Part shown: one piece after another, positions 1 to 25,547 of the stretch
Numbering within the stretch: the first letter of the stretch is position 1
How the letters are laid out: every line of letters starts with the position of its first letter
Assembly (NCBI GenBank): GCA_947652115.1
Contig: OX393569.1
Location: 13,244,151-13,308,150, forward strand
DNA: 64,000 bases
Reading direction: 5' to 3'
Source: Blastomussa wellsi
Taxonomy: Eukaryota > Cnidaria > Anthozoa > Scleractinia > Plerogyridae
Translations under genes and position numbers: made by a program
Notes under the pieces: generated by a model
What the model was told of the DNA's origin: nothing
Database searches by the model: none
What the model saw: the letters and a program-made list of their open reading frames with translations, nothing else

Positions 1-81
1 TTAGGAACTCCATCTTGCTTCGTTTTCTTGAGTATTTTTTTTTCTTTTTCCCTAAAATTGTTAATGAAAAAGGCATTCGAC

Positions 82-112
<31 letters not shown>

Positions 113-430
113 ATTGTTTACATGCGAGGGTTTGCCAGTATTATATTTTGCGCTGAGCGTGTCAAACCGAAAGAGATCACTGAGAAACTTGGTAAATTTA
201 TATTTAAACACTTCCAGTAACATAACTTACAGCAATATAATAAGATTTCGCTTCACCATACGATTTCTATAATTTCGATGGCATCGAAAATGGTAGAGGC
301 TGACTAGGTCCTTTTAATCTATTAACTTACTTCCTCTAAAGTTAACGTTTCTTTTTCAAATTATTTTGATTTATTATAAGTGCAGATGTATTACTTTAAT
401 TCTGGTAACATTGTTTAAAATTAGGGAACC
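1..430. other. AT-rich non-coding flank, no feature seen
   Basis: No coding exon, RNA gene or clear repeat structure was recognised here. The divergent gene whose first exon is at 1206-1310 (-) reads leftwards, so this may be part of its first intron; later exons were not found before the window edge. Confidence 0.4.
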
Positions 431-537
431 GGCGAATCCTTGCTCAGAGTGGATTCGCCGGCGCCTTTGATGCACCATGATCCGAGAGATCTCGGATCAC
501 TGATCCTGATCCGGATCACTCCAAAGGAACGCACCCT
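431..537. repeat. Partial MITE with GGATC-rich end (family shared with 10470-10612)
   Basis: This stretch shares an internal hairpin (GGCGAATCC...GGATTCGCC) and a terminal segment ending GGAACGCACCCT with the copy at 10470-10612. Only one terminal arm is well matched here, so the copy looks truncated. It is a non-autonomous DNA transposon-like repeat by structure; the superfamily cannot be assigned. Confidence 0.6.
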
Positions 538-1205
538 CAGAAAACCATGTCGCTGGAACGTGCATGTTTTCACGAAATCTGACACTTAAAAAGTACTTCA
601 TATTGTAAAATTGTTTTTTTTATTCCATGTTCATGCTGCCGAAAAGAAAAAAAACGAGTCCGTCCACATTACAACAATTGAAACGATAAAGCCACAAGCC
701 TGAGCAAATGTTTCCTTTCTGAAATTCGAATACTGAACCGTTTCTAAACACATGCTAAATTTCACTGCCTACAGGCAAAACGTAACCAGAGTTTGGAAAT
801 GATCCCATATTATTGCTTATAAACGGCTATTCGTAACTCTATAGCGAAATACAAAAACTTGTACTCTTTAAGTTTGCATGATAATGAATGTGTATTTTTG
901 CGCGTTTGGAGGCGCGCGCCCCTAAAACATATGAGCTTTGGTGCGTGAAGTTTGAACCTTCTCAATCATGGTTCGATGCGTCACACGAAACAATTCAGAC
1001 CAATTCAAGAAAATTCAGTACAACCTCTGCAAATAACAAGTGTGCCTTAAACAAAAATCATCAATGAATCGTTGCAAAGTATGGGTGAAAGTAAAACAGC
1101 CGTGCAATGCTTCGAACGGACTTTAATCTTGTTTGCTTTGCTAGTGACCAAGAAAAAACCTTTACGCTCAAAGAGTAATAAAAATATATGAACCTACAAA
1201 CTCAC
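538..1205. other. Non-coding stretch, presumed intron 1 of the divergent gene
   Basis: Nothing coding was recognised. It follows the splice donor (GTGAG on the minus strand at 1201-1205) of the exon at 1206-1310, so it is most simply intron sequence. Confidence 0.4.
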
Positions 1206-1310
1206 CTCGTAATATTCGACATCCGAAAAGCTGGTCGGGATCAGGATAACAATAAGCAAAACTCCAAGACCAATGACTCCAATTATTACGGTCCGAGTTG
1301 TGTTCGCCAT
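1206..1310 (-). CDS. First coding exon of a membrane-anchored, probably SPFH-like gene (partial)
   Basis: The minus strand starts with ATG at 1310-1308 and reads 35 codons before a clean GTGAGT donor at 1205. The peptide has a short polar start, one strongly hydrophobic segment (about residues 8-26, rich in I, V, L, G) and ends SFSDVEYYE. This layout of an N-terminal membrane anchor followed by a short polar linker matches the first exon of the SPFH gene that starts 443 bp away on the other strand. I infer a divergent relative of that gene. The remaining exons lie outside the window, so the family is not proven. The donor phase (0) differs from that of the neighbour (1), so if they are duplicates they are not recent ones. 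Confidence 0.55.
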
Positions 1311-1753
1311 GTTGTGAAGTTACTGAGTTGCAAGAATCACCTAGTTTAATTATACATTTACCAGAAACCTTGCTGACAAAGAAAGGAAACAAAATTTAAA
1401 TATCAAATGCTTAGTGATTTGTTGATTTCTGTGTTGCCGATGGTGCGTATTTTTGCTTGAGATCGTTGATTGATAGCAATCACAATTGTTTCGTCGTGAT
1501 CAGTGTTTGTCAAGCCGAATTTGCACCAACCCTAAAAATGTGAATTGAGGACCGAAGGCATGTCAATAATTTTAAGCATGCTAAATTCAACACAATTGTT
1601 GTTAATATTGCGGTCATGATCATAACATGGAAAATTTATGCACATAATTGATCGCAAATATGTGATTTTAATCAGAGAAGTTGGTGTTTAGTTGTTAGCA
1701 AGCTAAAGCAGTGTTGGAACTCTTGCGCTTTAACGTGTGTACCTGCATAAAAT
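1311..1753. promoter_or_regulatory. Shared intergenic region between two divergent start codons
   Basis: The two start codons (1310 on minus, 1754 on plus) are separated by only 443 bp, so this segment must hold both 5' UTRs and both core promoters. No TATA box or other motif is convincing by eye. Its role as a bidirectional promoter is inferred from layout only. Confidence 0.45.
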
Positions 1754-4700
1754 ATGCCGTTTGACGTGAGCAACCAAGCTAAAATAATCGGTGTGGTAGT
1801 CATTGCTGTGATTATCTTCATCGGAGCAATGGTAGGGACATCTTTACGCAAGCTAAGCACAGAGGAAGGTAAATGCACCGTTCATGTCTTCCCTTTAATA
1901 CAAGCCGGCTCAGTGTAAACTTATAAAACTAAGGTGACACTTTCTTAAAGTTTCAACAGTCAGCGGCTTTTATAAACCTTCTCCATGTGGTTCCAGCAAA
2001 AGTAGATCAGCGATCAATATGCTACAAGGTTGCCTTAGCTGCCATCCAGCGCGCAGGGAAACTCGTTTAGCTCGATTATTGTCAGTATCGCGGTTATTCG
2101 CTTTAGTTTGCCTACAACAACTGTCGAGCGTTTTTTCTGTGTGACAAATGATAACGTCAGCCATATTGGTTTTAGAAGCAAAGAAAATCTCCCGTTTGAA
2201 CGATGACTGTTTTTCATTTGTGCAAACATTTCCTTTGAGAACTGTGATGTCGGTATAAAAACATGCCCAAGCTTTTGGTCCTTTTGGGCAAATAAAAACA
2301 AACGCAAAAGTACACTCCTAATAAAATCATTATCGGAGAAGCCTTTAGCTCCACCGGGAAGAGAGATGGAGACTGCAAAACTCATCATGATCTCTGGCAT
2401 TTTAAAGAGGCTGGTTGAAGTTTTAAGCCGAAGGGTGGTGGGTAGCCATTTTCTAAACGAGAAGGGGACTGGGTACAAATATTTAAAATCGATTGGAACG
2501 AAAATTGAGCGTGGCAAGTGAAAGGGCATACAAAGCGGTCTCTCAAATTTCAACTTTTTTTAACGTTTTTCAACTATATATTTGCGTTGAAAACTTGAAC
2601 CTAGCACATAAACGATCATCAAAATTAATGTAAAAATACCAAATTTGAGCGTTATTGGCTTAAACGCAAATATATAGTGCACTTTTGAAAACTTGAAATT
2701 TGAGAGACCGCTTTGTACACCCTTTCACTTGCGATGCTCAATTTTCGTTCCAATCGATTTACGTGCTAGGTTCAAGTTTTCGTTTCGATTGATTTTAAAT
2801 ATTTGTACCCAGTCCCCTGCTCGATTAGAAAATGGCTAATTTCTCGAGCTCAGAAACCCATCTTCTAGTTTTGCCCAACTATGCCATAATGGCCGCATAT
2901 ATGACCAAGGTGTTATTTTTACTGGTTTCTTAGCAACAGAGGTTACCATAGCAACGAGTGTCGGGTTCTTTCGTTTTTAAACAAGTTTGAAATTAATCGA
3001 AATCTATCCAGTTTTTAATGTTTAATGCATTGAGTACCTGTAGACAAAAATTTAGAAAAAAATCTGTAAGAGCGTTTTTAGGAAAACCAAGAATAAGTTG
3101 AGTGCAGTTCCCGCAGTGGACAGTCAATAGCATTCAACAAATTAAAGCAATAACTGCCTCTTTTTGTTAAGAAGTCTTTGGTGGTGATAAATATTTTATA
3201 CAAGATAAAAGGAGCTCAGTGAACGCTACGATTGTGAAACATTCAATTTTGAAGAACTGCGCTCAAACACCTCGAAACTATCTCATAGTGGCTAATTTGC
3301 ATTTGACGGGATATTTCTAAAACGCTTTGACGAATATTTTTAGAACTGAATAACAGCAAGACTGATGGTTGTACTTTATATTGCAGCCGAAAAAAGAGAA
3401 GAAATATGTGGAAAATAACATCGACTTGCGGCTAAGATTCGGCTGCCATTTCTGTCCGAGGTGGAGGATTTTGTGTATTTTGTTCCTTGTCTATTTCTCC
3501 CTTGGTGCTCGTGCTAAGAACCCAGTAAAAAATGTAACTCGAGGCACGTGATCATTATGGTATAACAATGATGACGTAGCGGATATGAATGCTGCTCGGG
3601 ATGCGACTTTCTCTTTCATTTCAGAGACGTTTGTCGAAAGGCTAAGGCTTTCCTGGCTCAAATAATTTACGTATCAAAGGCGACAGCACGACTGAATACC
3701 ATTCAAAGGGGCCGTATGGTTAGAATTTTGAAACTTTGAAAAAGTCCCTTTATCAACCCATCTTATCATTGGCATCCGTCGGTCACAAGTGGTGACAAGG
3801 GCCATGAATCTGCGCTTGGTCGAGGTCAGGTGAGGCTAGAGCAGCTTCTGGTGTGGCTGTGGAGGCCGATGCGGGAGTGACAGTCCCTGTCACAGCCTCT
3901 GTATATTATTATAGTCTGTGTCTGTAGGTGGTTGTATTTGGTACCGATTCAAAACTTGAAAAATTGGACCTCAGTGTAAAAACAATAGGTCCAGTTTTGG
4001 ATCCGTCCCGGGCCAGTTACCGAACGTTCCCTGTGTAAACAGAAGGCCTATCCGATCCGACTGGATCCCACTTCGCTCCGTTTGAAATCGGTCCGTGAAA
4101 AACTGGCCTAAGTGATCAATGTGCTCCTTAAGTGTAACACCTACATGTATTTTCGTTTCTCAACAGTGGGTGTAGCGTACAATATCCATCAGAAGAAGCT
4201 ATCTTCTGAAGTGAAGAGAGAAGGACTACATGCTGGATCACCAGGCTACCATTTCATCATCTTCCCCAGCGTCTTTCGGAGCATAAGTTTTGAAGACTTA
4301 GAATGTCTTAACAAAGACGGCATTGAGATCGAGTTAGATGTACAGTTTCAGTATCGCGCGCGGCCCAAGCATCTCCGAGAGATTATTCTACAGTTTAAAG
4401 ACAAGGATGACTACCTAAAAGTACTCGAGTGAGTTGAATATCACGCGCGGTTTTTATTTGATTATCATAGAGACAATAATCAAAACCAGTTCAGCTTTAA
4501 TAGAATCTCATCAAGCAAGTCATTGTTCAAACTGAACAGTACTAAATTAACTGACAGCACAAGACAGTCCAAGGGTAAGAAAATGAACGTCTGGATATAG
4601 GAAAACGAGTAATAATAATAATAATAATAAATTTGTTGGGCGACATTTCCCGATGGCTCAATGGCACTTTACAGCAATAACTAAAAAATAAAAGGCTTAA

Positions 4701-6287
4701 ACATAGTAAAAACAGGTCAGCAATTTACATATGAATAATGAAAAAGATGTTTTTTAGAGCAAGACAGTCCATGTCTCTCGTAAAGACCTTTTTACTGTTG
4801 CTTGACTGTTCTTTGTAAAATGAATTATTTTTGGGTACTTTCAGGATCAAATCTTATGTTCGCCTGCTTTGTCTTTAATATTTATTCATTTCTATCTTCA
4901 GGAGTATCAGCGAATCCGCCATTCATGACGCCTGCAGTGCATTTAACACCACTCAGGTACAAACTGCGCGCGCTTCCTTTCAAGACCTTGTTCGAAAAAC
5001 CATTAGACGGAGATTTGACAGTGTATGGACAGACGTTGAAGACCTACAGGTAAACAACACCAGAGCATGAAAATGGAGCGGTTAGATAGTTAAGGGGCTG
5101 TTCTCCTACCTTTTACTGGCTTTCCCGCTCGCTATTAAACTGCTTTCCTTGCGGCTTCGCCATTCATGTTCTCTGCACAAAGCACTCGTGCGCAAACGCC
5201 TGTCAGCAACGCAGGTTATGATCTGTTTAACGCATTATGGTGAAGTGAGCTGTACCATTAACACTAGATGAAGAAAATGATTATTTTTTTACATCCGTCA
5301 ACTTGACAAATCTAAGGAGACAAGATAGGGAAATTGAATAAAAAGCCAGCTATGTTACAACTCGAATTTTCTTCATCAACAGACAATTCAAGCAACCTCT
5401 CACTGTTCCTCTATTTATGGCGCTAGAATAAAGCAAAGTATGACGATAGTGCGCGCATACTTTGACAAAATTCTTGATTCTGATTGGTTCTGGAGGCTTA
5501 CATTATGGTTACATGAGCCGGGCTGGCTCGGTTTGCCGAGATCTCGGTACGTTTCCTACTCATAATCCGGGCTGAAAGCTGACCAGCCCGGTAATAGACG
5601 GAAAAGTGGGCTAGCCCGCTTTACCAGACCCTAACCTTTCGCGCATCAGTTGCACTTTAAAAAATGCATTCTTTTCTGCTGCTTTTTTTTCGGATTTAGA
5701 AAGGATGAAATACGCGCCATATCACTCGCTTTTTCATTTGATATGGGACTTCCTAGCCTCGAAATTTAATTTGATTTTGAAATCACTTACCTGGTTTTCT
5801 CTGATTGTACACCACTCAATGCAATTGCTTTAAAGGTTCCATAACCACTACAGCATATGAACTTACTTGCAATTCTTTTACTTTTAATTAGGTTCAAAAC
5901 ATCATTCGCCCTGAATCCTACGAAAAGGTTATCAGGGTAAAAGAGGCAGCCAAAGAAAACATCAAGGTGGCAGAAAATGAGCGTCCTCGTTTAATAGTGC
6001 AAGCGAAGTCTGACAGAGAAGAAGCCATCAAGCAAGCACAGATCACTATCCAGCGCGCGGAGTCTGAGGCGAGAGTGCTTCTGTCCAAAGCGAACGCCGA
6101 AGCAAGCAGTATCCAAGCAGCTTTTGCCGCAGAAGCCGCAGCATTTTTGAAGCTCAAGAATGAGACGCTGAGTAACAGTGTGCCAGGCCTGTTGTCTTAT
6201 CTTGGTGTGCGACTTATCGCGGAGAACAATAACACTGTTAATCTTGCGCTGGATGCTCCAGCTAAAACCAAGTACACTTACACTTAA
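1754..6287 (+). CDS. SPFH/Band 7 (prohibitin/stomatin-like) membrane protein, 4 exons
   Basis: The coding exons are 1754-1868, 4167-4428, 4902-5049 and 5892-6287, with GT-AG junctions and matching phases (1, 2, 0), giving 306 residues and a stop at 6285-6287. Residues about 10-29 form a hydrophobic N-terminal anchor. An SPFH-type domain follows (VGVAYN start, then a region containing GIEIELDVQFQYR). After about residue 180 comes a long Ala/Glu/Lys-rich helix typical of the coiled-coil tail of this family. SPFH proteins oligomerise on membranes and scaffold microdomains or proteases; the exact subfamily and organelle are not clear. Start choice: this ATG opens the exon carrying the membrane segment and is in phase with the donor. 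An AATAAA at 6881-6886 is a possible but distant poly(A) signal. Intron 1 carries a foldback repeat. Confidence 0.85.
2443..2838. repeat. Long imperfect foldback repeat in SPFH intron 1
   Basis: The left arm (from TAGCCATTTTCT at 2443) and the right arm (ending AGAAAATGGCTA at 2838) are inverted copies of each other over more than 100 bp, including GGGGACTGGGTACAAATATT and its complement. The centre is AT-rich. The structure is that of a MITE or foldback element. Target duplications were not identified. The open frames across it, including one of 172 codons on the minus strand, are not credible genes. Confidence 0.7.
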
Positions 6288-6332
6288 ACAAGCAACTTAC
6301 GTTCACTTGCTACTGTTTGGTCTGGATTACAT

Positions 6333-6605
6333 ATAGGTGTGAACCGGGGCAACGCAAATGCAAACGCAAGGAATGGAGAAGTTTTCATGTCCTTGCATTT
6401 GCACTTCCGCTGCATTTGTATTTACGTTGCCCCGGTTCACACCTATGTTTCCTTGCGTTTGCGTCGCACATGTGAACCAGGCGCTCAGCGTCGTCCGCCA
6501 TCTTGAAAAATGACTGCAACTGCGCCTGCGTATCTTACGTTCCTTGCATTTGCGTTCTACGTGTGAACGTCGTCTCCGTTTGCGTCGCACGTGTGAACCA
6601 GGCTT
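6333..6605. repeat. MITE with 22-bp terminal inverted repeats plus a related nested copy
   Basis: Positions 6333-6354 and 6425-6446 are perfect 22-bp inverted repeats that include GGTGTGAACCGGGGCAACG. Immediately downstream to about 6605, further GTGTGAAC/GTTCACAC-ended and CTTGCGTTTGCG-containing pieces recur, so one element seems to be inserted in or next to another of the same family. It lies just 3' of the SPFH gene and may be in its 3' UTR. Confidence 0.75.
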
Positions 6606-6688
6606 AACGGTTTAAATTTACGATGAATTGCAAGGTTCGTTTAGCTTTGGTAAATGTGGCCGGCAACAAATTGGTAGGACAAACACAA

Positions 6689-6863
6689 TAGGGCATTTCC
6701 GAGTTCCCTTGAGCCTCTATTTCAAAGCGAGTCTAAGTGCGAAAGTTTTGTGATGGTAATTAGTTTTGCTTTCCATTTGAATAAAACTCATTTTCATTAC
6801 AAAGACTTTGCACTTAGACTCGCCTTGAAATAGAGGCTCAAGCGAACTCGGAAATGGACCATT
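6689..6863. repeat. MITE, copy 1 of a family also at 44324-44501
   Basis: The ends form long inverted repeats (GGCATTTCCGAGTT... / ...AACTCGGAAATGG...) with GAGCCTCTATTTCAAAG inside both arms. The copy at 44324-44501 has the same arms and nearly the same interior. No coding capacity was seen. Confidence 0.8.
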
Positions 6864-7285
6864 GGAAATATAAAAAGAAAAATAAAGATTAATACGAGAA
6901 GGCATCCATGTGAGGGACACTGGTGGTTCTCGTGTCATTAGTTACACTCGACGTGATTTTAAAATACATATTCAACCTCGTTCCCAGGGTCCTCTCTTAT
7001 TTAGATACATAGATATGTTCTGTATCATCTGTTTTGAAATACAGAGAATGCAGGTCATCTCTGGTACGGTACTTACATCTTCAATTAAATTTTTAAAGTA
7101 GGTTATTTATTAATGCCCCGCCAAGCTAAAAAATAGTGGCAACAATTTGCTTTTCAGTTTCGTGCAAGTTGTCTTAGTCCTTTGTTTCAGCTCGTAAGAC
7201 GTGTAGTTACTCCAACACTCTACAATCAGTTAATGTTCGATTATGTACACATAGGATCTGATTGGCTCATTTCGACAAGATTGTA
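6864..7285. other. Intergenic stretch 3' of the SPFH gene, little recognised
   Basis: Apart from an AATAAA at 6881-6886 that could be a poly(A) signal for the SPFH gene, nothing was recognised. The last five bases (TTGTA, 7281-7285) are the left target duplication of the next element. Confidence 0.35.
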
Positions 7286-7585
7286 CAGAGTTCGTACTCT
7301 TTTGCGCTTTTGAAATTCCATGACTTTCCATGACCTTTTCCATGACTCGTCCAAGTTTTTCATGACCTAAATTTGAGCATTTTCTAGGAAATCCTCTTTC
7401 GTTTTGGGTAAGTTTTTACGATTTTCGTCACCAAAAACCCTAATTGATTTTGCACTTTTTTAATAAACATGATTTTCCATGACTTTCCATGACCCACACT
7501 TTAATTCCATGACTTTCCAGGCCTGGAAAATGACATTCTAAAATTCCATGACTTTCCAGGTTTTCCATGACCTGTACGAACCCTG
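7286..7585. mobile_element. MITE with CAG-GTTCGTAC termini and 5-bp TSD
   Basis: The left end CAGAGTTCGTAC and right end GTACGAACCCTG are inverted repeats, flanked by the direct repeat TTGTA at 7281-7285 and 7586-7590. The interior is dominated by repeated CCATGACTTTCCATGACC-type motifs on one strand. There is no coding capacity. The 5-bp duplication with CAG ends does not fit the 8-bp rule of hAT, so the superfamily is left open. Confidence 0.75.
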
Positions 7586-8236
7586 TTGTATTGCAAGTTG
7601 AAATCAACATGCAGCTGTTCCGAGAAAGGTTTTCAGTTAAATTGCGCGCGGCAGGCAACCCCGAAAGGTATTGTGGGTACGTGGTTTTAAATTCTCTCTT
7701 TTTTTTAAAAAAAATTAAGCCATATAAAATTCTTTATTGATAACTTATATGATAATTAATTGAAACCTCATTAAAAAGCAAAATATAATCTACAGAGGGG
7801 GTCTACAGAATATGCATTAAAAAGCTTAAAATTGGCCTTAACATGAATGATTTAAAAAGAATTCGAAGGAGTAACAAAACATGTCAATTCATGTTAGAAC
7901 ACTGGGTTTGACAATGCGCGTGTAACGAGAACAAAAGAAAACTATTTTCTGCTACCCTAAAAGTCGGCATTTCAAATGGCACGAGAGACTAACGAGACAC
8001 CAGGGACGTTTGTTCGTTTGCGGTTTTGATGTATTTATGGATTGATTTGAGTCATTGCTTAACCGATACCCGCTTACACTTTTCCGACAGCCCTTCTCGA
8101 AACAGCTGTATGAAGCACCAACTTGCCTCGCAACGTTTGCGAAAAGTGAATAGTCCTTGTTCATTTTTGTTTGCACTCACTAATTTAGCTAGTCCTACTT
8201 GCAGCTCGCCACGCAACATTTGGTTGCATGTTAAAG
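7586..8236. other. Intergenic stretch, nothing coding recognised
   Basis: This is AT-rich sequence between two MITEs. Short open frames on both strands overlap one another and show no family features. Confidence 0.35.
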
Positions 8237-8352
8237 CCATGTTACACGAGGCAATTTCCCTTTCAACTCAATGACGACTGTCAAAATGGCAACTGACAAT
8301 GCAGTGTTATTTGCGTTGCAGGTTGCAACGAAAAATTCCTCTTGTAACATGG
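8237..8352. repeat. Small MITE with 21-bp inverted ends
   Basis: The left end CCATGTTACACGAGGCAATT is mirrored with a few mismatches by the right end AATTCCTCTTGTAACATGG. The element is about 116 bp long with no coding capacity. The sequence just outside (GCAACATTTGGTTGCATG) suggests a further repeat of similar type. Confidence 0.6.
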
Positions 8353-9440
8353 CCTCGCAAAATGATAAAACTACAAACATTTTGACATTCTCAGTGAACA
8401 AGTTATCAACTGAAATTGTTTCATTTTGCGATCAGAAGCCTAACTGCCTTCAATCAAATGCTGATAAAAAGGAAAATGAAGTTTTCTGGTGAGGCTATTT
8501 TGTTAATACGCGCGAAAAAACTTCAGGTCAAATCTCGTACTCGTGGTCGTCCTCGTCGTAGAATCTAAAGGTTTCTAATAGCTAGTGAGAACACTGTATT
8601 CAACAAATCGACCATTTCAAAACGACAAGCAACCAAATCATCTTTGAAAATTTGTCACTTATAATTTTCTAACTTTCCGGTCTACAGCTGAGGTTTAACG
8701 AAGACAAGCAACGGGCGACACAACCTACATTCCAAAATCTCTCCATCCGTACAAAAAAACATTGACGGTAAGGGGGCTAATTTTTGCGCCTGGAAAGTCA
8801 AACCTATTTCAAAAACTCATTAATAATTCATAAAGGAAATACTAAAGAAATTAATGTTTAATGAGTGTCTTTATATCTGATAAAGACACGGCTAAATTTT
8901 ACAGCCAATTTTCTCCGGAAAAATAATAATAAACCCCAGGATTATTCTACAAATGAATAGATCTACCACGACTGTTTTCTAAGCTGTTCACTGCATGTCG
9001 TGTTTTAAACCCGATAAAACACTGCTGCTCGTTTTTTAAACATTACATAACAGCATTGGTACCAGTCAAACGGATGTCAGTTCTTGATAAATATTTATTG
9101 GAATACAGCACAACTCCGCCTTTAATTTAAGAAAGTATATTTTACCTTTAAAAAATATTGCTTTGAAAACCGTCCCCTTCACTTTAAGCTTATTCGAGAT
9201 ATTTACCCACCATCTTATACATGACCCCGGCAGCAGTCATAAATAATTACGCATTAAAATTTATCGACCATCCCACAAACACACCCCCGCGTGCACTTTC
9301 GCACGCAAATGCACGCAGCCTAATTTTTGGGTCGATTCCAGACAAAATCCAACTGTGTAAAACGATAGATCAATTGTCCCTTTTTCTAATCACAATTAAA
9401 ATGCGAAGACAAAAGCCGTGTTGTCGCAGAAATTATCAAG
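8353..9440. other. Intergenic stretch holding the HPD 3' region
   Basis: No gene was recognised. On the minus strand an AATAAA (complement of 9094-9099) lies about 340 bp past the HPD stop codon and is a reasonable poly(A) signal candidate. The rest is AT-rich and unassigned. Confidence 0.4.
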
Positions 9441-23482
<14,042 letters not shown>

Positions 23483-25082
23483 TTTTCAGTCGTTCTATTC
23501 TTGAAAGTTGCGTACGTATTGATAGAGGACCCAGTCCCTTTTCGAAGCCATTTGTGTAGACCATATATGGGCAGGAAAAGAACGAGCCCCCGGACCCGCC
23601 TCCATCCAGCCAGCCGCTCTTCGGGGAGCCCGATGACCAGACTCGAGAGGGCGGCGGAAATCGAGGGCGCGATCCATTGCGGACAAAAATTTCCGGAAAT
23701 TCCGGTACAGAATCAAATGGGACGGTCATTTTCGAAAATTTTGGACAACCTCTCTCGGGCGCGATCCATTGGACCCAAAATTCCGGTTTAAATTTCCGGA
23801 ATTTCCACGTGCCGAAAGGAACGGTATTTCCACTTGACCGAACCGGTCACGTCAAAATGGCGGGTTTATATAGTCCGACTCTTGCTTGTTAGTCAACGGT
23901 TTCACAAGTTAACAGAAAACACCCTGCAGAACAACGAGGGCAGAGTAAAACCAGCGAGCTGCTTCAAAAGGAGAAGTAAACTTACCTTTATAGTTATTTT
24001 GAGCTCAATCGTTCGTAATATGGACAGAATAAACGAAGGAACTTCTCTGCCATAAATTGAACGAATACCCGTGCAAAAGTTAGGTGAAATGTTAAATGAG
24101 TCTTGTGTGCTAGTTTTTGCCCGTTCTGAGCCGTTTAAGGCGTCATTTCGCTAGATAATTTATCGACCCCAAGATCATATACCTATATATATGATCAACG
24201 TTTATTGAACATGTAGGATAAACTTAGTATTTAGAGCAAATCACGGCCAACTTATTTATGTACGTCAATATATCTTTTGCAACCGTCATTGATCGGTGTC
24301 ACGCAACAAACTCAGACATCGGGTGGTCCGCCTCTGTTGGAAATTTCGGAAATCCAAACCCGAATTTTTGGTCCAATGGATCGCGCCCTCGAGCCTAAGA
24401 AGAAAACTTTGTTCAATTTCTCCACAAAAAATACCGGTATAAAGTAAGGGTTCATCAGGAGCCATAATCGGGGTTGGAGACCGTAAGTAGTGGGATCCGC
24501 GCGCCCCTATCATATGGGACAATTTTGCTATTTTTAGAACAAATTGTCATATTCTCGCGCGATTCCGCGCAAATTTGCGTGGGTTCCCGCGTGGATGTAG
24601 CCGTGTTGCATGAAGTCACGAGTAACAGACTGCCGCGCATTCGAGTGTCTGCAAGTATCTGCAAAGGTTGGTAAGGGAAAGGAAGTCATTCTGTTAACCT
24701 CGAATTTCGTGTGGAAGACATAATACACTACAGTGGCTGTACCACTGCCGTGTCAAAGTAAGTTCATTTCCTGGATATTTTTGGCTATAAAGCTTAAATT
24801 CCGTTGTAAATCTGGAGAACTTCTCCAGAGATGAAATTCACTTGTTTCATGATCAGTACTCCAGGAATTCCGGAATGCAGTCGACCTTCTTTTATGCTCT
24901 ACAACATCGCCGATTATGGCTCCTGGGCACATTTATTTGAAACAAATTTCGTCAATACCTGCAAGTTAATGTTTGATTTGAATAAAACTTCAACTTACGG
25001 TTTAATTTTAAATAATTCTTTCTATCATCAGCCCCACATCGGTTATGGCTAAAAGGGATGACCGAGAGGCTAGGGACGTTCC
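23483..25082. other. HPD upstream region with short repeated segments
   Basis: The HPD 5' UTR and promoter must lie here, but no core promoter motif is clear. A segment containing GCGCGATCCATTGGACC occurs near 23669 (diverged), 23759-23809 and inverted near 24325-24395, with AATTCCGG/GGAAATTTCCG-type sequence beside it. A CpG-rich patch is at 24495-24620. No gene was recognised. Confidence 0.4.
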
Positions 25083-25219
25083 TAACCATGAACAGATTGA
25101 GTTGTCTTACACGAAGCGGGGAATCGTTGGAGCCTCGGTAGCCACTGAAGGGCACTAAAAGGGCTGACGCTCCAACGATTCCACACTTCGTGTAAGACAA
25201 CTCAATCTGTTCATGGTTA
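25083..25219. repeat. Hairpin with two 51-bp inverted arms
   Basis: Positions 25083-25133 and 25169-25219 are almost perfect inverted copies (both contain AACCATGAACAGATTGAG and TTGTCTTACACGAAG or their complements), separated by 35 bp. Transcribed, this would form a long stem-loop. It is probably a foldback element; no terminal duplication was identified. Confidence 0.85.
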
Positions 25220-25547
25220 GAAGCACCTCTCTCAGCCATTCCTTTTAGTAGCCATCACCCCCTACATCACTACGTGGTGCCATAAGACTTCAAAGTTTTC
25301 GAACTGTACAGGCCCGCAAATGATCCCCAGATTGTACCGTAAATGATCCGTGGTTCGGAAATCGTCGTCTCGTCGTAAAGGATGGAAACGGTACGGACTC
25401 AGGAATTGATCCCGGTGTACGTATATCCGCAAAGAAACATATTAGCTAGTACATTTCCTTTTTCAGGAGCTCTTTTCGATTATTATTAAAGTATATTTTA
25501 TCTTTAATTGATATTGTCAATCAAATTACTTTTACGTTTTTCAGGTA

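Noticed and set aside
2035..2553. A 172-codon minus-strand frame
   Set aside because: It overlaps one arm of a foldback repeat and lies in an SPFH intron; no family features.
3369..3551. A possible extra SPFH exon after a TTGCAG acceptor
   Set aside because: Exons 1868 and 4167 already join in phase and give a continuous SPFH start; adding this segment would insert unrelated sequence.
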